DNA from: CAILUG01 sp038125665
GTDB lineage: Bacteria > Pseudomonadota > Gammaproteobacteria > Pseudomonadales > Pseudohongiellaceae
NCBI GenBank assembly: GCA_038125665.1
Contig: JAYPEI010000004.1
Span: 124,001-188,000 of the forward strand
Reading direction: 5' to 3'
Length of the DNA stretch: 64,000 bases
The notes under the pieces were generated by a model, which saw only the letters and a list, made by a program, of their open reading frames with translations, had not been told where the DNA came from and ran no database searches. The position numbers and the translations under genes are program-made. The first letter of the stretch is position 1. The number at the start of each line of letters is the position of its first letter. Positions 25,750 to 35,047 of this stretch are shown here, piece by piece.

Positions 25750-26979
25750 TCAACCAATCATAACTGAGCGAGTGAATTGGCCATAATTCTCCCAACGGGT
25801 TGGTTTTTCTGGCATTTCATCAGCAGTGGCTTGAACCTGTCCATTGATGTCAATAACACGAGAGACGACACTGTGTTCACCGGGGGTCGCGTTTTTCCAA
25901 GTGAAACTGAACAACTTCCAGGAAAAACGGGAACTAGTAATGTCTAATTCGGCACGTTGCCAAGGGCCACCGTCTATGCTCAACTCGACACGGTCAAGGG
26001 CCGTGCCATCATTGAGAACAAAGCCCCTAATCAAGTGCTCATCACCTCTACGAGTCACTCTCACTATCGATGATTTAAGGCGAATTTTAGTGACAGAACG
26101 CTCTTCCCAGCGCTCTACACCTCCAATATCCAATTTTTGTAAGGTCACATAGTCGCGTGCCATAAAGCGGCCCATGTAACGACGATCTTGAACATGAATC
26201 TGATCTAACCATTTCACATTGGCTACACCATACCAGCCTGGTACCAATAGGCGTAATGGTGCTCCGTGATACAGTGGTAAAGGTTCTCCATTCATTTCGT
26301 ATGCCAACATGATCTCAGGCATGGCCACTTCTTCTTTATTGAGGCTGCGCCCAAAATTCTGTAAGGCTTTTACATCACCTGCAGAGTGATGCGAACCTAA
26401 TATTTCTTCACCAGAATCGCTTCCATAAAATACGAATTCCGTGGCAGCGGGTTGTACGCCAGCCAAATTAAGGACTTCCGATAAAGCAACTCCAGCCCAA
26501 CGTGCGTTTCCAATAAGTCCTTGGAACAATCTAGGTGAATTACCGCCGCATTCAAAGCCGGCATCTAGTTCAACTCGAGTCATAGCTTTCAAATCATCCA
26601 TTGACAGGCTTAAATTCTTATCCACCAGCCCCGTTACTTTAAGACGGTAACTAGCGATATCTACTACGGGTTGGTTGTAATGCTGAATAATGTAGAAATC
26701 GTTATTTTCAGTATAGAAATTAGTGATTTCACGAGAGTCAAGATAATGAATGGCTCCAGGCTGTACAGGGGGGGCAGCAAATTCCTCTGGCATATCGGTA
26801 AAAGGAACTAACTCTTCATCTGCTCCCAGGGCGAATGAGGACCAAAAGCCTAGACTTGAACCTACAGCACCCATGGTGATTGCTGACTGGAGAGCGCTGC
26901 GTCGAGATGGGTTCTCTAAGTTTTTGTTATTGGTATCTGTATCTACTGGTTGGCGGTCAGACAAGTAGTTCTTTGACAT
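25750..26979 (-). CDS. Sulfite oxidase-family molybdopterin oxidoreductase (SoxC/SorA-like)
   Basis: A 409-residue enzyme with a twin-arginine-like leader (SRRSALQSAI, then a hydrophobic stretch to about residue 52), a molybdopterin domain with the Mo-ligand Cys144 in FECGGNSPRLFQG, and a C-terminal dimerisation domain (IRGFVLNDG to the end). It most resembles SoxC-type sulfite dehydrogenase catalytic subunits acting in the periplasm. No cytochrome subunit (SorB, SoxD) or other sox gene lies beside it, so its electron acceptor is unknown and the sulfite substrate is inferred. Confidence 0.88.
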   Translation of the reverse strand: MSKNYLSDRQPVDTDTNNKNLENPSRRSALQSAITMGAVGSSLGFWSSFALGADEELVPFTDMPEEFAAPPVQPGAIHYLDSREITNFYTENNDFYIIQHYNQPVVDIASYRLKVTGLVDKNLSLSMDDLKAMTRVELDAGFECGGNSPRLFQGLIGNARWAGVALSEVLNLAGVQPAATEFVFYGSDSGEEILGSHHSAGDVKALQNFGRSLNKEEVAMPEIMLAYEMNGEPLPLYHGAPLRLLVPGWYGVANVKWLDQIHVQDRRYMGRFMARDYVTLQKLDIGGVERWEERSVTKIRLKSSIVRVTRRGDEHLIRGFVLNDGTALDRVELSIDGGPWQRAELDITSSRFSWKLFSFTWKNATPGEHSVVSRVIDINGQVQATADEMPEKPTRWENYGQFTRSVMIG

Positions 26980-27090
26980 AAAATTCCCCTCAAATATCTT
27001 TCTTATTGGGTTGATTATTCTCTACTGAACGAGGGTGAGTCAAATGAACTTTGTTACCGACATTATTGGATATTTCTCAGAGCGATTGGG

Positions 27091-28038
27091 TTAAGCTTGG
27101 GCTTGAGCACAACCATCAAGAAAAGCCGCTATGCTACCACCCAGTTTTTCAAGATTGTATCCTCCCTCTAAAGTGGCCAAGATGCGTCCTCGTGCTGTTG
27201 TGTTGGCAAGAGAACCTAGTTTTTTACCTAGAATAAAATAAGTACTTTCTGTGAGTTGCATACTAGCTAGAGGATCATCCGCGTGGGCATCAAAACCAGC
27301 TGAGACAAGAATTAACTGGGGAGCACTAGAGCTGACAAGTGGTATCAGTTGTTCGTCAATCAGTTGGATGTAATGCTGATCATCAGTACCGGGCGGCAGA
27401 GGAATATTAGTAATCTTACCGGGGAGATTTTCATCAGTACTACCAGTTCCTGGATAGAGTGGGCTTTGATGGGTGCTTATAAAATGTATGCCATGATGGC
27501 GAGAGATAATATCCTGGGTCCCATTTCCATGATGAACATCGAAATCGACAATCACCATTCGTTGAATACCGTAATGATACAGTGCATAGAGAGCAGCGCA
27601 GGCAATCTGATTGAAAATACAAAAACCCATAGACTTGCTATGTGTTGCATGATGGCCTGGGGGACGGGATAAACAAAATACTTGTTTAATTTCCCCTTGC
27701 ATTAAGTCATCAATGCCTGCACAGCAAGCACCAACTGCTCTCAGTGCTGCGGTTAGGCTACCTGCAGAAAGGATAGTGTCGGCATCCAAAAAGACTCTAT
27801 TTCCTCTATTAATGGTACTAGCCAGATCTTCAACTTCCTTGATATAAGCCTCGGAATGAGCAAGAAGCAGTTGTTCACGTGTTGCTAGCGAAGCTTGTTG
27901 GATGTCAAGGGAGTCCTTTAGCTCCAATAAGGCAAGACTGGTACTAAAACGCTGTATACATTCTGGATGTTGTGGTCCAGTATCGTGCTCTAGGCTGTCC
28001 TTATGAGCATAGATTCTTTGTTTGTAAGCTGTGATCAC
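27091..28038 (-). CDS. Histone deacetylase-family deacetylase
   Basis: A 315-residue zinc amidohydrolase of the HDAC/acetylpolyamine deacetylase superfamily. Visible are CLSRPPGHHAT near residue 123, VIVDFDVHHGNGTQDI (zinc ligands Asp and His) near 168, and VSAGFDAHADDPL near 245. Bacterial members deacetylate acetylpolyamines, acetoin-pathway proteins or other small amides; the sequence does not settle which. Its start overlaps the stop of the purN-like gene by four bases (ATGA), so both are co-translated with the formyltransferase first. Confidence 0.9.
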   Translation of the reverse strand: MITAYKQRIYAHKDSLEHDTGPQHPECIQRFSTSLALLELKDSLDIQQASLATREQLLLAHSEAYIKEVEDLASTINRGNRVFLDADTILSAGSLTAALRAVGACCAGIDDLMQGEIKQVFCLSRPPGHHATHSKSMGFCIFNQIACAALYALYHYGIQRMVIVDFDVHHGNGTQDIISRHHGIHFISTHQSPLYPGTGSTDENLPGKITNIPLPPGTDDQHYIQLIDEQLIPLVSSSAPQLILVSAGFDAHADDPLASMQLTESTYFILGKKLGSLANTTARGRILATLEGGYNLEKLGGSIAAFLDGCAQAQA

Positions 28039-28652
28039 TGTTGTTTAAGAAAATATTTGATAGCTCGTAGATAGAGTTCAGGCTCTTCTGACTGAACTCT
28101 GGCACGTAGTGATGCGATAGTATCACCTTCTTCTACCGCAACACTTTGTTGCATCACTATAGGGCCCTCATCTACACCTTCGCAAACGATATGAACCGAG
28201 GCGCCGCTATTTTTTTCACCAGCGGCGAGCACCGCCTCATGTACACGATCACCGAACATACCTCGACCACCGTGACGAGGTAGTAAACTTGGGTGTATAT
28301 TGAGTATCCGTCCTGGATATTTCCCTAGTAGTTTAGGTCCCAAAATTTTCATGTAGCCTGAACAGACCAATAGTTCAGTACCAGCATCCTCCAAAACGGT
28401 GCACATAGCTTCTTCAGCCTCCTGATCTCCTCTATGAGTTTTTGCACTGATATGTCTGGCTGGAAAGTCATTTTCTAGGCACCATTCTAATATCGAGGCA
28501 TGACGATTATTACAAACAAGTACCCCAGGACTGGCCGTCAAAGTGCCGTTGGCCATGGATTGGATGATATAGCGTGCTGAGGAACCGCCATGAGATGCCA
28601 GAAAACTAATTATCATGAAATTCGTTAGTGGGTAGCCCTTTGGAGTGAACAT
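28035..28652 (-). CDS. PurN-like formyltransferase
   Basis: A formyltransferase-fold protein (205 residues, or 193 from the internal ATG at 28616). The core catalytic motifs are present: SGYMKILGPKLL, NIHPSLLPRHGGRG and VDEGPIVMQQ (catalytic Asn, His and Asp). The usual PurN N-terminal loop (ISGNGSN-like, which holds the GAR phosphate) is replaced by LASHGGSSARYI. It may be a divergent GAR transformylase or a paralogue acting on another amine. Coupling to a deacetylase rather than to purM is atypical. The start remains uncertain because no good ribosome site precedes either ATG. Confidence 0.8.
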   Translation of the reverse strand: MFTPKGYPLTNFMIISFLASHGGSSARYIIQSMANGTLTASPGVLVCNNRHASILEWCLENDFPARHISAKTHRGDQEAEEAMCTVLEDAGTELLVCSGYMKILGPKLLGKYPGRILNIHPSLLPRHGGRGMFGDRVHEAVLAAGEKNSGASVHIVCEGVDEGPIVMQQSVAVEEGDTIASLRARVQSEEPELYLRAIKYFLKQQ

Positions 28653-28679
28653 GCTACCATGAACCCCCAGTAAATCCGT

Positions 28680-28699
28680 ACCCTCTTTGATGAGAGGGT
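28680..28699 (+). other. Small hairpin in the FKBP gene leader
   Basis: ACCCTCT and AGAGGGT pair around loop TTGATG in the spacer between the divergent purN-like and FKBP genes. No U-tract follows, and a structural or regulatory role is only a possibility. Confidence 0.35.
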
Positions 28700-28728
28700 T
28701 AATTCATCTCAAACTAATTGGAATATTC

Positions 28729-29352
28729 ATGGAAGCACCTTACAAGAATCCCGAAGAACTAGCCTCTTATGCCATAGGTCGTCAGATAGGCGAGCAGGTG
28801 TTGTCACAACCTATTCCCGATATGCAAGCACAGGCACTGATCGATGGCTTAGCCGACGTATTGGAATCAGTACAAAGTCCTTACCCTGAGGCAGAACTGC
28901 TCAAAGCTATGAATACTATGAACGAGCGGATGCAACATCAACAAAAAAGGAAAATCAAAGCTCAGAGTGCAGAGGGCGAAGCCTACCTAGCAAAAAATGC
29001 TCAGCGCGATGAAATTACTGTTACTGAAAGCGGTTTACAGTATGAGGTGCTGGCAATAGGCCATGGTCAAACACCCACTCTCGACTCCCATGTCAAAGTG
29101 CATTATCACGGCACTTTGATCAACGGCACTGTCTTTGATTCTTCAGTGGATCGCGGTGAGCCAATTGAATTCGCATTAAATGCTGTCATTCGCGGCTGGG
29201 GTGAAGGCTTACAACTAATGCAGGAAGGTGCTAAATATCGATTTCACATACCACATGAGCTTGCTTATGGTGCACATGGTGCAGGTGCAGTCATAGGCCC
29301 TTACGAGACTTTAATTTTTGAAGTCGAACTCATAACTGTTAGTAATAAATAA
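28729..29352 (+). CDS. FKBP-type peptidyl-prolyl isomerase with N-terminal domain
   Basis: A 207-residue isomerase. Residues 1-85 form the helical FKBP_N dimerisation domain (ASYAIGRQIGEQVLSQP), and about 100-205 the FKBP catalytic domain: VKVHYHGTLINGTVFDSS, IRGWGEGLQLMQEGAKYRF and IPHELAYGAHG. No signal peptide is visible when starting at ATG 28729, so it is cytoplasmic like FklB. An earlier in-frame ATG exists but would extend into a hairpin (28681-28698) and does not fit the family. Confidence 0.9.
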   Translation: MEAPYKNPEELASYAIGRQIGEQVLSQPIPDMQAQALIDGLADVLESVQSPYPEAELLKAMNTMNERMQHQQKRKIKAQSAEGEAYLAKNAQRDEITVTESGLQYEVLAIGHGQTPTLDSHVKVHYHGTLINGTVFDSSVDRGEPIEFALNAVIRGWGEGLQLMQEGAKYRFHIPHELAYGAHGAGAVIGPYETLIFEVELITVSNK

Positions 29353-29384
29353 TCAATAGTAACGTCTCTGGAGAGTTTATTCTT

Positions 29385-30827
29385 ATGGCAAAAGAGAGAG
29401 TCAATGAGGTTAAGACACCATCAGTATTATTAGCCTTGATTCCCTTATTCTTGTTGGTGATTGGTCTAATGTGGTCAGTAGGCAATTTCGGTGATGAAGC
29501 CGCAAGTGGAGCAAATCAACTGGTCCTACTTTTAAGCGGCTTGGTTACTTTGGGATTAGCTACATTGAGTGGAAATAATTGGCAAGCACTAGAAAATCGA
29601 TTGTATCCAGCTATGCAAATTTTATTTAAACCAGTATTAATTCTTCTAATGGTAGGTGTTTTGGTTGGAATATGGCTTCTGGCTGGTGTGATCCCTTTGT
29701 TGATTAAACTTGGACTACTAGTACTTTCACCAAAATTATTTTATGCAGCTGCGTGCTTACTTTGCGCAGTGGTAGCGATCTCTATCGGTTCGTCTTGGAC
29801 TACGGCAGCTAGTATAGGGATCGCTTTGGTAGGGATCGCCAAAGTTTTCGGTCTATCAGTAGAAATTACTGCTGGTGCCGTAATTTCTGGTGCTTATTTT
29901 GGTGATAAAATGTCACCTTTATCTGATACAACAAATTTAGCCCCCGCAGTTGCTGAAGTTGATCTATTTGCCCATGTCAAACACATGGCGTGGACTGGGG
30001 TGCCAGCACTGTTATTATCGTTATTTGTGTTCACTGTACTTGGGTTACAGCAAAGTGCTGCAGTTGACACGACATCTCTACAGAATGCATTACTGATATT
30101 AGAGAAAAACTATCAATTAAGTGGCTGGTTATTACTCCCACTGATTGTATTAATGACTCTGGCATATAAACAAGTACCGGCATTTCCCTCTTTGGTTTTT
30201 GGCGCATTTGTAGGCGCCATAGTTGCCGTTATTTTTCAACCACAGCTTTTTCAAGCTAACTCTTCAGCCTTGACTCAACTTTGGCTGGTTGCTATTGATG
30301 GCTATGAAGCTAAAACCGGTGATAGTTTGCTTGATGAATTGCTTAGTGGAGGAGGAGCAGTGGGAATGCTCAACACAATCTGGCTGATTGTGTCTGCCAT
30401 ATTTTTTGGATGTGCCATGGAAATATCTCGTTTTCTAAGTGTGTTGATAAAGGTAGTGCTAAAGATTGTCCATGGAACAGCTAGTTTAATTGCGGTGACA
30501 GTGGGTACGGGAGTGCTTGCAAATATTGTGACTTGCGAACAATATCTTGCAATTTTGTTGCCGGGGAGAATGTATAGACAAGCCTATCTAGAAAGAGGTT
30601 TGGACACTTTAAATCTGTCCCGAGCACTCGAGGATTCGGCAACAGTGACATCCCCTTTAGTGCCATGGAACACTTGCGGAGCCTTCATGGCGGCGACGCT
30701 AGGTGTTGCCACGCTAGATTATATGGCTTTTAGTTTCTTCAATTTATTCATGCCCTTACTATCTATAGCTTATGGATTAGTAGGCTTTAAAATGAGGCTT
30801 ATTCAGTGTTCGCCCGACGCTGCGTAA
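29385..30827 (+). CDS. nhaC: NhaC-type Na+/H+ antiporter
   Basis: A 480-residue inner-membrane antiporter with about 11-12 hydrophobic segments. The family-specific core is IGSSWTTAASIGIALVGIA followed by GAVISGAYFGDKMSPLSDTT (about residues 142-185), and a second conserved stretch NIVTCEQYLAILLPGRMY lies near residue 381. It exports Na+ in exchange for protons. Its 3' end overlaps the convergent DAHP synthase gene by 29 bases. A second, unrelated antiporter (nhaB) lies about 5 kb away. Confidence 0.92.
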   Translation: MAKERVNEVKTPSVLLALIPLFLLVIGLMWSVGNFGDEAASGANQLVLLLSGLVTLGLATLSGNNWQALENRLYPAMQILFKPVLILLMVGVLVGIWLLAGVIPLLIKLGLLVLSPKLFYAAACLLCAVVAISIGSSWTTAASIGIALVGIAKVFGLSVEITAGAVISGAYFGDKMSPLSDTTNLAPAVAEVDLFAHVKHMAWTGVPALLLSLFVFTVLGLQQSAAVDTTSLQNALLILEKNYQLSGWLLLPLIVLMTLAYKQVPAFPSLVFGAFVGAIVAVIFQPQLFQANSSALTQLWLVAIDGYEAKTGDSLLDELLSGGGAVGMLNTIWLIVSAIFFGCAMEISRFLSVLIKVVLKIVHGTASLIAVTVGTGVLANIVTCEQYLAILLPGRMYRQAYLERGLDTLNLSRALEDSATVTSPLVPWNTCGAFMAATLGVATLDYMAFSFFNLFMPLLSIAYGLVGFKMRLIQCSPDAA

Positions 30828-31860
30828 CAGCTTCAGCTAACTCAGTTAACAGTTTTTCGGTATCTGACCAACCCATGCAGGCATCAGTTATGCTTTGACC
30901 GTAAGCGAGTGTAGCTCCTGGTATTTGTTTTTGAGAACCAGCCACTAGGTTTGATTCCAGCATCAGTCCCATAATGTTTTTATTTCCCTTACTTATTTGC
31001 CCAGCCAAGTCTTGGCACACAGTGACCTGTCTTTCATGATCTTTACCAGAGTTTGCATGTGAGCAGTCGATAATAAAACGGGGAGGCAGTCCTGCCTTAT
31101 GAAGGAGGTTGGCTGTTTCTGCAATGCTTTCAGGATCGTAATTAGGGTGTCTTGATCCACCACGTAAAATGACATGGCAGTCTGCATTACCACTGGTTTC
31201 AAAAATTGCTGAGCGTCCTTCTTTAGTAACGGATAAAAATTGGTGTGAGCGTGCAGCAGAAGCTACTGCATCAACAGCAATCTGTATATTGCCTCCTGTA
31301 CCATTTTTGAAACCTACAGGACATGAAAGCCCGGAGGCTAGTTCGCGATGACACTGAGATTCTGTAGTTCTTGCCCCTATTGCTCCCCATGAGACAAGAT
31401 CAGCAATATACTGTGGACTGATCAGATCTAAGTACTCCGTAGCTGCCGGCATCCTCATGTTGTTTAGGTCAAGTAACAACTGCCGAGCAATGCGCAGACC
31501 ATCGTTGATTCGATAAGAGTTGTCTAACCCGGGGTCATTTATCAGACCTTTCCAACCAACAGTTGTGCGTGGTTTTTCAAAGTATACCCGCATGACAATC
31601 AATATTTTGTCTGCCAGTTCTTGTTGAATAGGCTGTAGGCGTTGAGCGTATTCTAGTGCTGCTTGGGTATCGTGAATGGAACATGGGCCAGCGATAACCA
31701 ACAGACGATCATCTTTTCCATGCACTAGAGACTGTATACTTTGTCGTGTGTTAGCTACTGTATTGCTGGCAGTTTCACTCAATGGAAGTTCTTGGAGAAG
31801 TTCCTCGGGTGAAAGCAATTGTTTCTCTGCTTTGATGCGTAGGTTGCTGGTAATTTGCAT
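30799..31860 (-). CDS. 3-deoxy-7-phosphoheptulonate synthase (DAHP synthase, AroG type)
   Basis: A 353-residue class I DAHP synthase condensing PEP with erythrose 4-phosphate at the entry to aromatic amino acid synthesis. Motifs include LLVIAGPCSIHD, MRVYFEKPRTTVGWKGL, GARTTESQCHRELASGL, VGFKNGTGG and IIDCSHANSGK. I chose ATG 31860, since the longer frame would run into ileS; it starts 19 bases past the ileS stop and may be co-transcribed. Which feedback isoform (Phe, Tyr or Trp) it represents cannot be told here. Confidence 0.93.
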   Translation of the reverse strand: MQITSNLRIKAEKQLLSPEELLQELPLSETASNTVANTRQSIQSLVHGKDDRLLVIAGPCSIHDTQAALEYAQRLQPIQQELADKILIVMRVYFEKPRTTVGWKGLINDPGLDNSYRINDGLRIARQLLLDLNNMRMPAATEYLDLISPQYIADLVSWGAIGARTTESQCHRELASGLSCPVGFKNGTGGNIQIAVDAVASAARSHQFLSVTKEGRSAIFETSGNADCHVILRGGSRHPNYDPESIAETANLLHKAGLPPRFIIDCSHANSGKDHERQVTVCQDLAGQISKGNKNIMGLMLESNLVAGSQKQIPGATLAYGQSITDACMGWSDTEKLLTELAEAVTQRRANTE

Positions 31861-31879
31861 GATGCTGTCTCTATCGGCC

Positions 31880-34800
31880 TTAATTATTAGTGGCCAGCTT
31901 GATGGAAAGTGTGAGCATTTGGTCATCTACTGCAAATTCCAATTCACCTTCTTGATCTGTAGGCGTTAATGAAACTGCAAGAGTTTCGCTCTGTATATAA
32001 GCTGTATGCTCAGTGATAGCTGTGGCAAGCACGGGGCTAGCGGTGAAACTGAGCGCTATCCGATCAGTTACTTGGAACCCTAAATCTTTGCGCGATTTTT
32101 GGATGCGGTTAACTACCTCACGAGCTAGTCCTTCGCGTACAAGGTCTTCGGTTAGCTTGAGATCTAGAGCTATAGAGATAAATCGGTTGGAAACGGCTTC
32201 CAAGCCTCCTTCGGCATTATCAATGGGCTCTCGGAAAATTAAGATGTCATCAGCACTGAAAGACTGATCTGCCAGTTGAAGCGAACCGTTTTCTTGTAAT
32301 TCTTCTAATTGTGCTGGTGAGAGCGATTCAATAAGTTGCCGATAACGACTAAATTCTTTTCCTAATCGTTTACCAAGCAATGGCGAGTTTGGTTTGGCAT
32401 AAAGTCGGATATAGGAGTCTTCATCTGTACTGTATTTAATAGACTTAACATTGAGTTCGCTTTGGATATAGCTATCTAGTCGAGCTATTTCATCGAGCAT
32501 GCTTTGCTCTCGATGCAAGATTGTAAGGATGCTCAGTGGTGTTTTCGTCTTAATCTTAACTTGGTTACGCTTTTGACGGCCTAGCAGAATAATGTTTTGC
32601 ATACGCGAAACAGCCGCCTCTAGTAAGGGCTGGATCAGGCTTTCATCACTTTTTGGATAATGACAAAGATGAACACTATCAGGCGAGTTTTCAAGTGAAG
32701 AATTGTATGGACTTAAGGCCTGATAAATATGCTCTGCAAGGAAAGGTGCAAAAGGCGCCATGCAGATGGTAAGTTGGTGCAGTACTTGATAAAGAGTAGC
32801 ATAAGCAGACATCTTATCGCTATTTTTGCCCTCTACCCAGAAGCGAGAACGATTCAGGCGTATATACCAGTTAGTAAGCTCCTCAATGAATTCAAAAAGT
32901 GCCGGAACTACATTGTATAGTCGGTAAGCAGCCATCTCCCGGTTCACATTATTGATGAGAGATTGCAGTCTAGAGAGAATCCATTGATCAGTAATATTAG
33001 TCGCTATAAAATCAGCATCATTATTTTGCCATTTGTCGATGTCGGCATAAGTCTTGAAAAATCTGAAGGCATTGAACCAAGGTAGTAGTACTCTACGCAC
33101 CATATCTTTCACGCCAGAATCTGCGAAGCGTTGTTCTTCGGCCCGAACCAGACCTGAGTTAATAAGATAAAGTCTTAACGCATCGGCTCCGTACTCTTCC
33201 ATCAGAGTGTCGGGAGGCGTGTAATTTTGAAGACGTTTTGACATTTTTTTACCGTCTTCCGCCATCACAATGCCATTAACAATCACATTCTTGAATGATG
33301 GTTTGTCGTACAGTGCAGTACTCAAGACCAGCAAGGTATAAAACCATCCACGTGTCTGATCTAGACCTTCGGCTATATACTCAGCTGGAAAACCGTCTTG
33401 GAACAGTTTTTGATTTTCAAAGGGGTAGTGTAGTTGAGCATAGGGCATAGAGCCTGATTCAAACCAACAATCGAGAACTTCCTCAACCCTATGGTAAGTA
33501 CCTTCCTCACCATCCACACTAAAAGTCAGTTCATCTACAAATTCACGATGTAAATCTGTCAAAGTAACATCAGTATAATTGGCTAATTCAGCAATTGATC
33601 CCATGCAAATCATCTTGCCAGAAACATCATTAACCCAGATGGGTAAAGGAGTACCCCAGTACCGATTTCGTGAGATACACCAATCTATGGCGTTGTTCAG
33701 CCAGTTGCCCATACGACCATTTTTAATATGTTCCGGTACCCAGTTAATCTGTTGATTGTTGCTAGCCAGACGATCTCTTAGACTTTCAACTCGCACATAC
33801 CAAGACGGAACCGTTCGGTAAATAATTGGGGTATCGGATCTTGGGCAATAGGGGTAAGGATGCATGATGACATCTTGTACTAACAGTTTACCTTCTTCCT
33901 TCAAGCGACGAATGATTGCTTTGTCTGCTTCTTTCACATGCTGCCCCTCATAATCAGGCACTTCAGCCGTAAAACGACCAGCAAAATCTATAGGACATGG
34001 AACAGCTTCAACACCGTGGGCACGCATGACGCGATAATCATCCTCACCAAAGGCAGGAGCTTGATGTACAACACCTGTGCCACTATCGGTTGTAACATAA
34101 TCGTCACTGACAATTTTGAAGGCGCCTTCAGTTCGCAAGTGTGCAAAGTAAGGAAATAGGGGTTCATAGCTAGAGCCAATGAGCTTACTTGCATGTACAG
34201 TCTCAAGTACTTCTAGTTCTCTCTTCTTTTGGAGATCTTCCAAGCGTGCCTGAGCTAAATAGATGGTAGCGTTAGTTTGCAAGTCTCTCACTTTGACGTA
34301 ATCAACGTTGGCATTCAAGCACAGTCCCAGATTGGAGGGTAATGTCCAGGGGGTGGTCGTCCATGCAGCCATGTAGGCATCTTCGTCACAGAGCTTAAAG
34401 AGCACCGTGACAGCAGGATCTTGCACGTCTTGGTAGTTTGAACTCGCTTCAAAATTTGACAGCACGGTTCCTAGAGCAGTGGAGAAGGGCACCACTTTGA
34501 CGCCTTGATAAACAAGCTCTTTCTCCCACAGTTGTTTGAGTACCCACCACACGCTTTCCATAAAAGGTGCATCCATGGTTTTGTAGTCATTTCGAAAATC
34601 AACCCAACGACCAATTCGAGTGATAGTTTTTTCCCATTCAGCGGTATAACGTTGAACAATGCCTCGGCATTCATCGTTGTACCCCTTGATTCCGAGCTTG
34701 GAGACAGCCTCCTGTGAACTCATTCCCAGAGCTTTATCGATTTCATGTTCGATAGGTAAACCGTGACAGTCCCAGCCGAAACGGCGCTGTACGTAGTAGC

Positions 34801-35047
34801 CTTGCATGGTGTAGTAACGAGGAATTATGTCTTTTAAGGTAGAGCCAACCAAGTGGCCATGGTGAGGTAAACCAGTAGCGAAAGGAGGTCCATCGTAAAA
34901 AATATATGGTTTACAGCCCTTTGTTTGCTCTAAAGAGCGTTGGAATATTGAGTTTTCAGCCCAGAATTTAAGGACATTATGCTCTGCAGCAACAAATGAA
35001 AAACTCTCCTGACCGGTAAGTTCCTGATCGTCTGTCTGTGCATTCAT
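31880..35047 (-). CDS. ileS: Isoleucyl-tRNA synthetase, eukaryote-like (type 2)
   Basis: A 1055-residue class I synthetase charging tRNA-Ile. The HIGH motif is HHGH at residues 62-65 inside PPFATGLPHHGHLVGSTLKD, and the KMSKS motif is KKMSKRLQNY. The catalytic core wording and the long C-terminal region, lacking the CxxC zinc finger end of the usual bacterial form, place it with the eukaryote-like IleRS2 type, whose known members resist mupirocin. The DAHP synthase gene follows closely. In most gammaproteobacteria ileS lies between ribF and lspA and is type 1; that context is absent here. Confidence 0.92.
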   Translation of the reverse strand: MNAQTDDQELTGQESFSFVAAEHNVLKFWAENSIFQRSLEQTKGCKPYIFYDGPPFATGLPHHGHLVGSTLKDIIPRYYTMQGYYVQRRFGWDCHGLPIEHEIDKALGMSSQEAVSKLGIKGYNDECRGIVQRYTAEWEKTITRIGRWVDFRNDYKTMDAPFMESVWWVLKQLWEKELVYQGVKVVPFSTALGTVLSNFEASSNYQDVQDPAVTVLFKLCDEDAYMAAWTTTPWTLPSNLGLCLNANVDYVKVRDLQTNATIYLAQARLEDLQKKRELEVLETVHASKLIGSSYEPLFPYFAHLRTEGAFKIVSDDYVTTDSGTGVVHQAPAFGEDDYRVMRAHGVEAVPCPIDFAGRFTAEVPDYEGQHVKEADKAIIRRLKEEGKLLVQDVIMHPYPYCPRSDTPIIYRTVPSWYVRVESLRDRLASNNQQINWVPEHIKNGRMGNWLNNAIDWCISRNRYWGTPLPIWVNDVSGKMICMGSIAELANYTDVTLTDLHREFVDELTFSVDGEEGTYHRVEEVLDCWFESGSMPYAQLHYPFENQKLFQDGFPAEYIAEGLDQTRGWFYTLLVLSTALYDKPSFKNVIVNGIVMAEDGKKMSKRLQNYTPPDTLMEEYGADALRLYLINSGLVRAEEQRFADSGVKDMVRRVLLPWFNAFRFFKTYADIDKWQNNDADFIATNITDQWILSRLQSLINNVNREMAAYRLYNVVPALFEFIEELTNWYIRLNRSRFWVEGKNSDKMSAYATLYQVLHQLTICMAPFAPFLAEHIYQALSPYNSSLENSPDSVHLCHYPKSDESLIQPLLEAAVSRMQNIILLGRQKRNQVKIKTKTPLSILTILHREQSMLDEIARLDSYIQSELNVKSIKYSTDEDSYIRLYAKPNSPLLGKRLGKEFSRYRQLIESLSPAQLEELQENGSLQLADQSFSADDILIFREPIDNAEGGLEAVSNRFISIALDLKLTEDLVREGLAREVVNRIQKSRKDLGFQVTDRIALSFTASPVLATAITEHTAYIQSETLAVSLTPTDQEGELEFAVDDQMLTLSIKLATNN

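Noticed and set aside
27349..27672. Open frame of 107 codons on the plus strand opposite the HDAC-family gene
   Set aside because: It is antisense to well-conserved deacetylase motifs, has no ribosome site and no recognisable family features.
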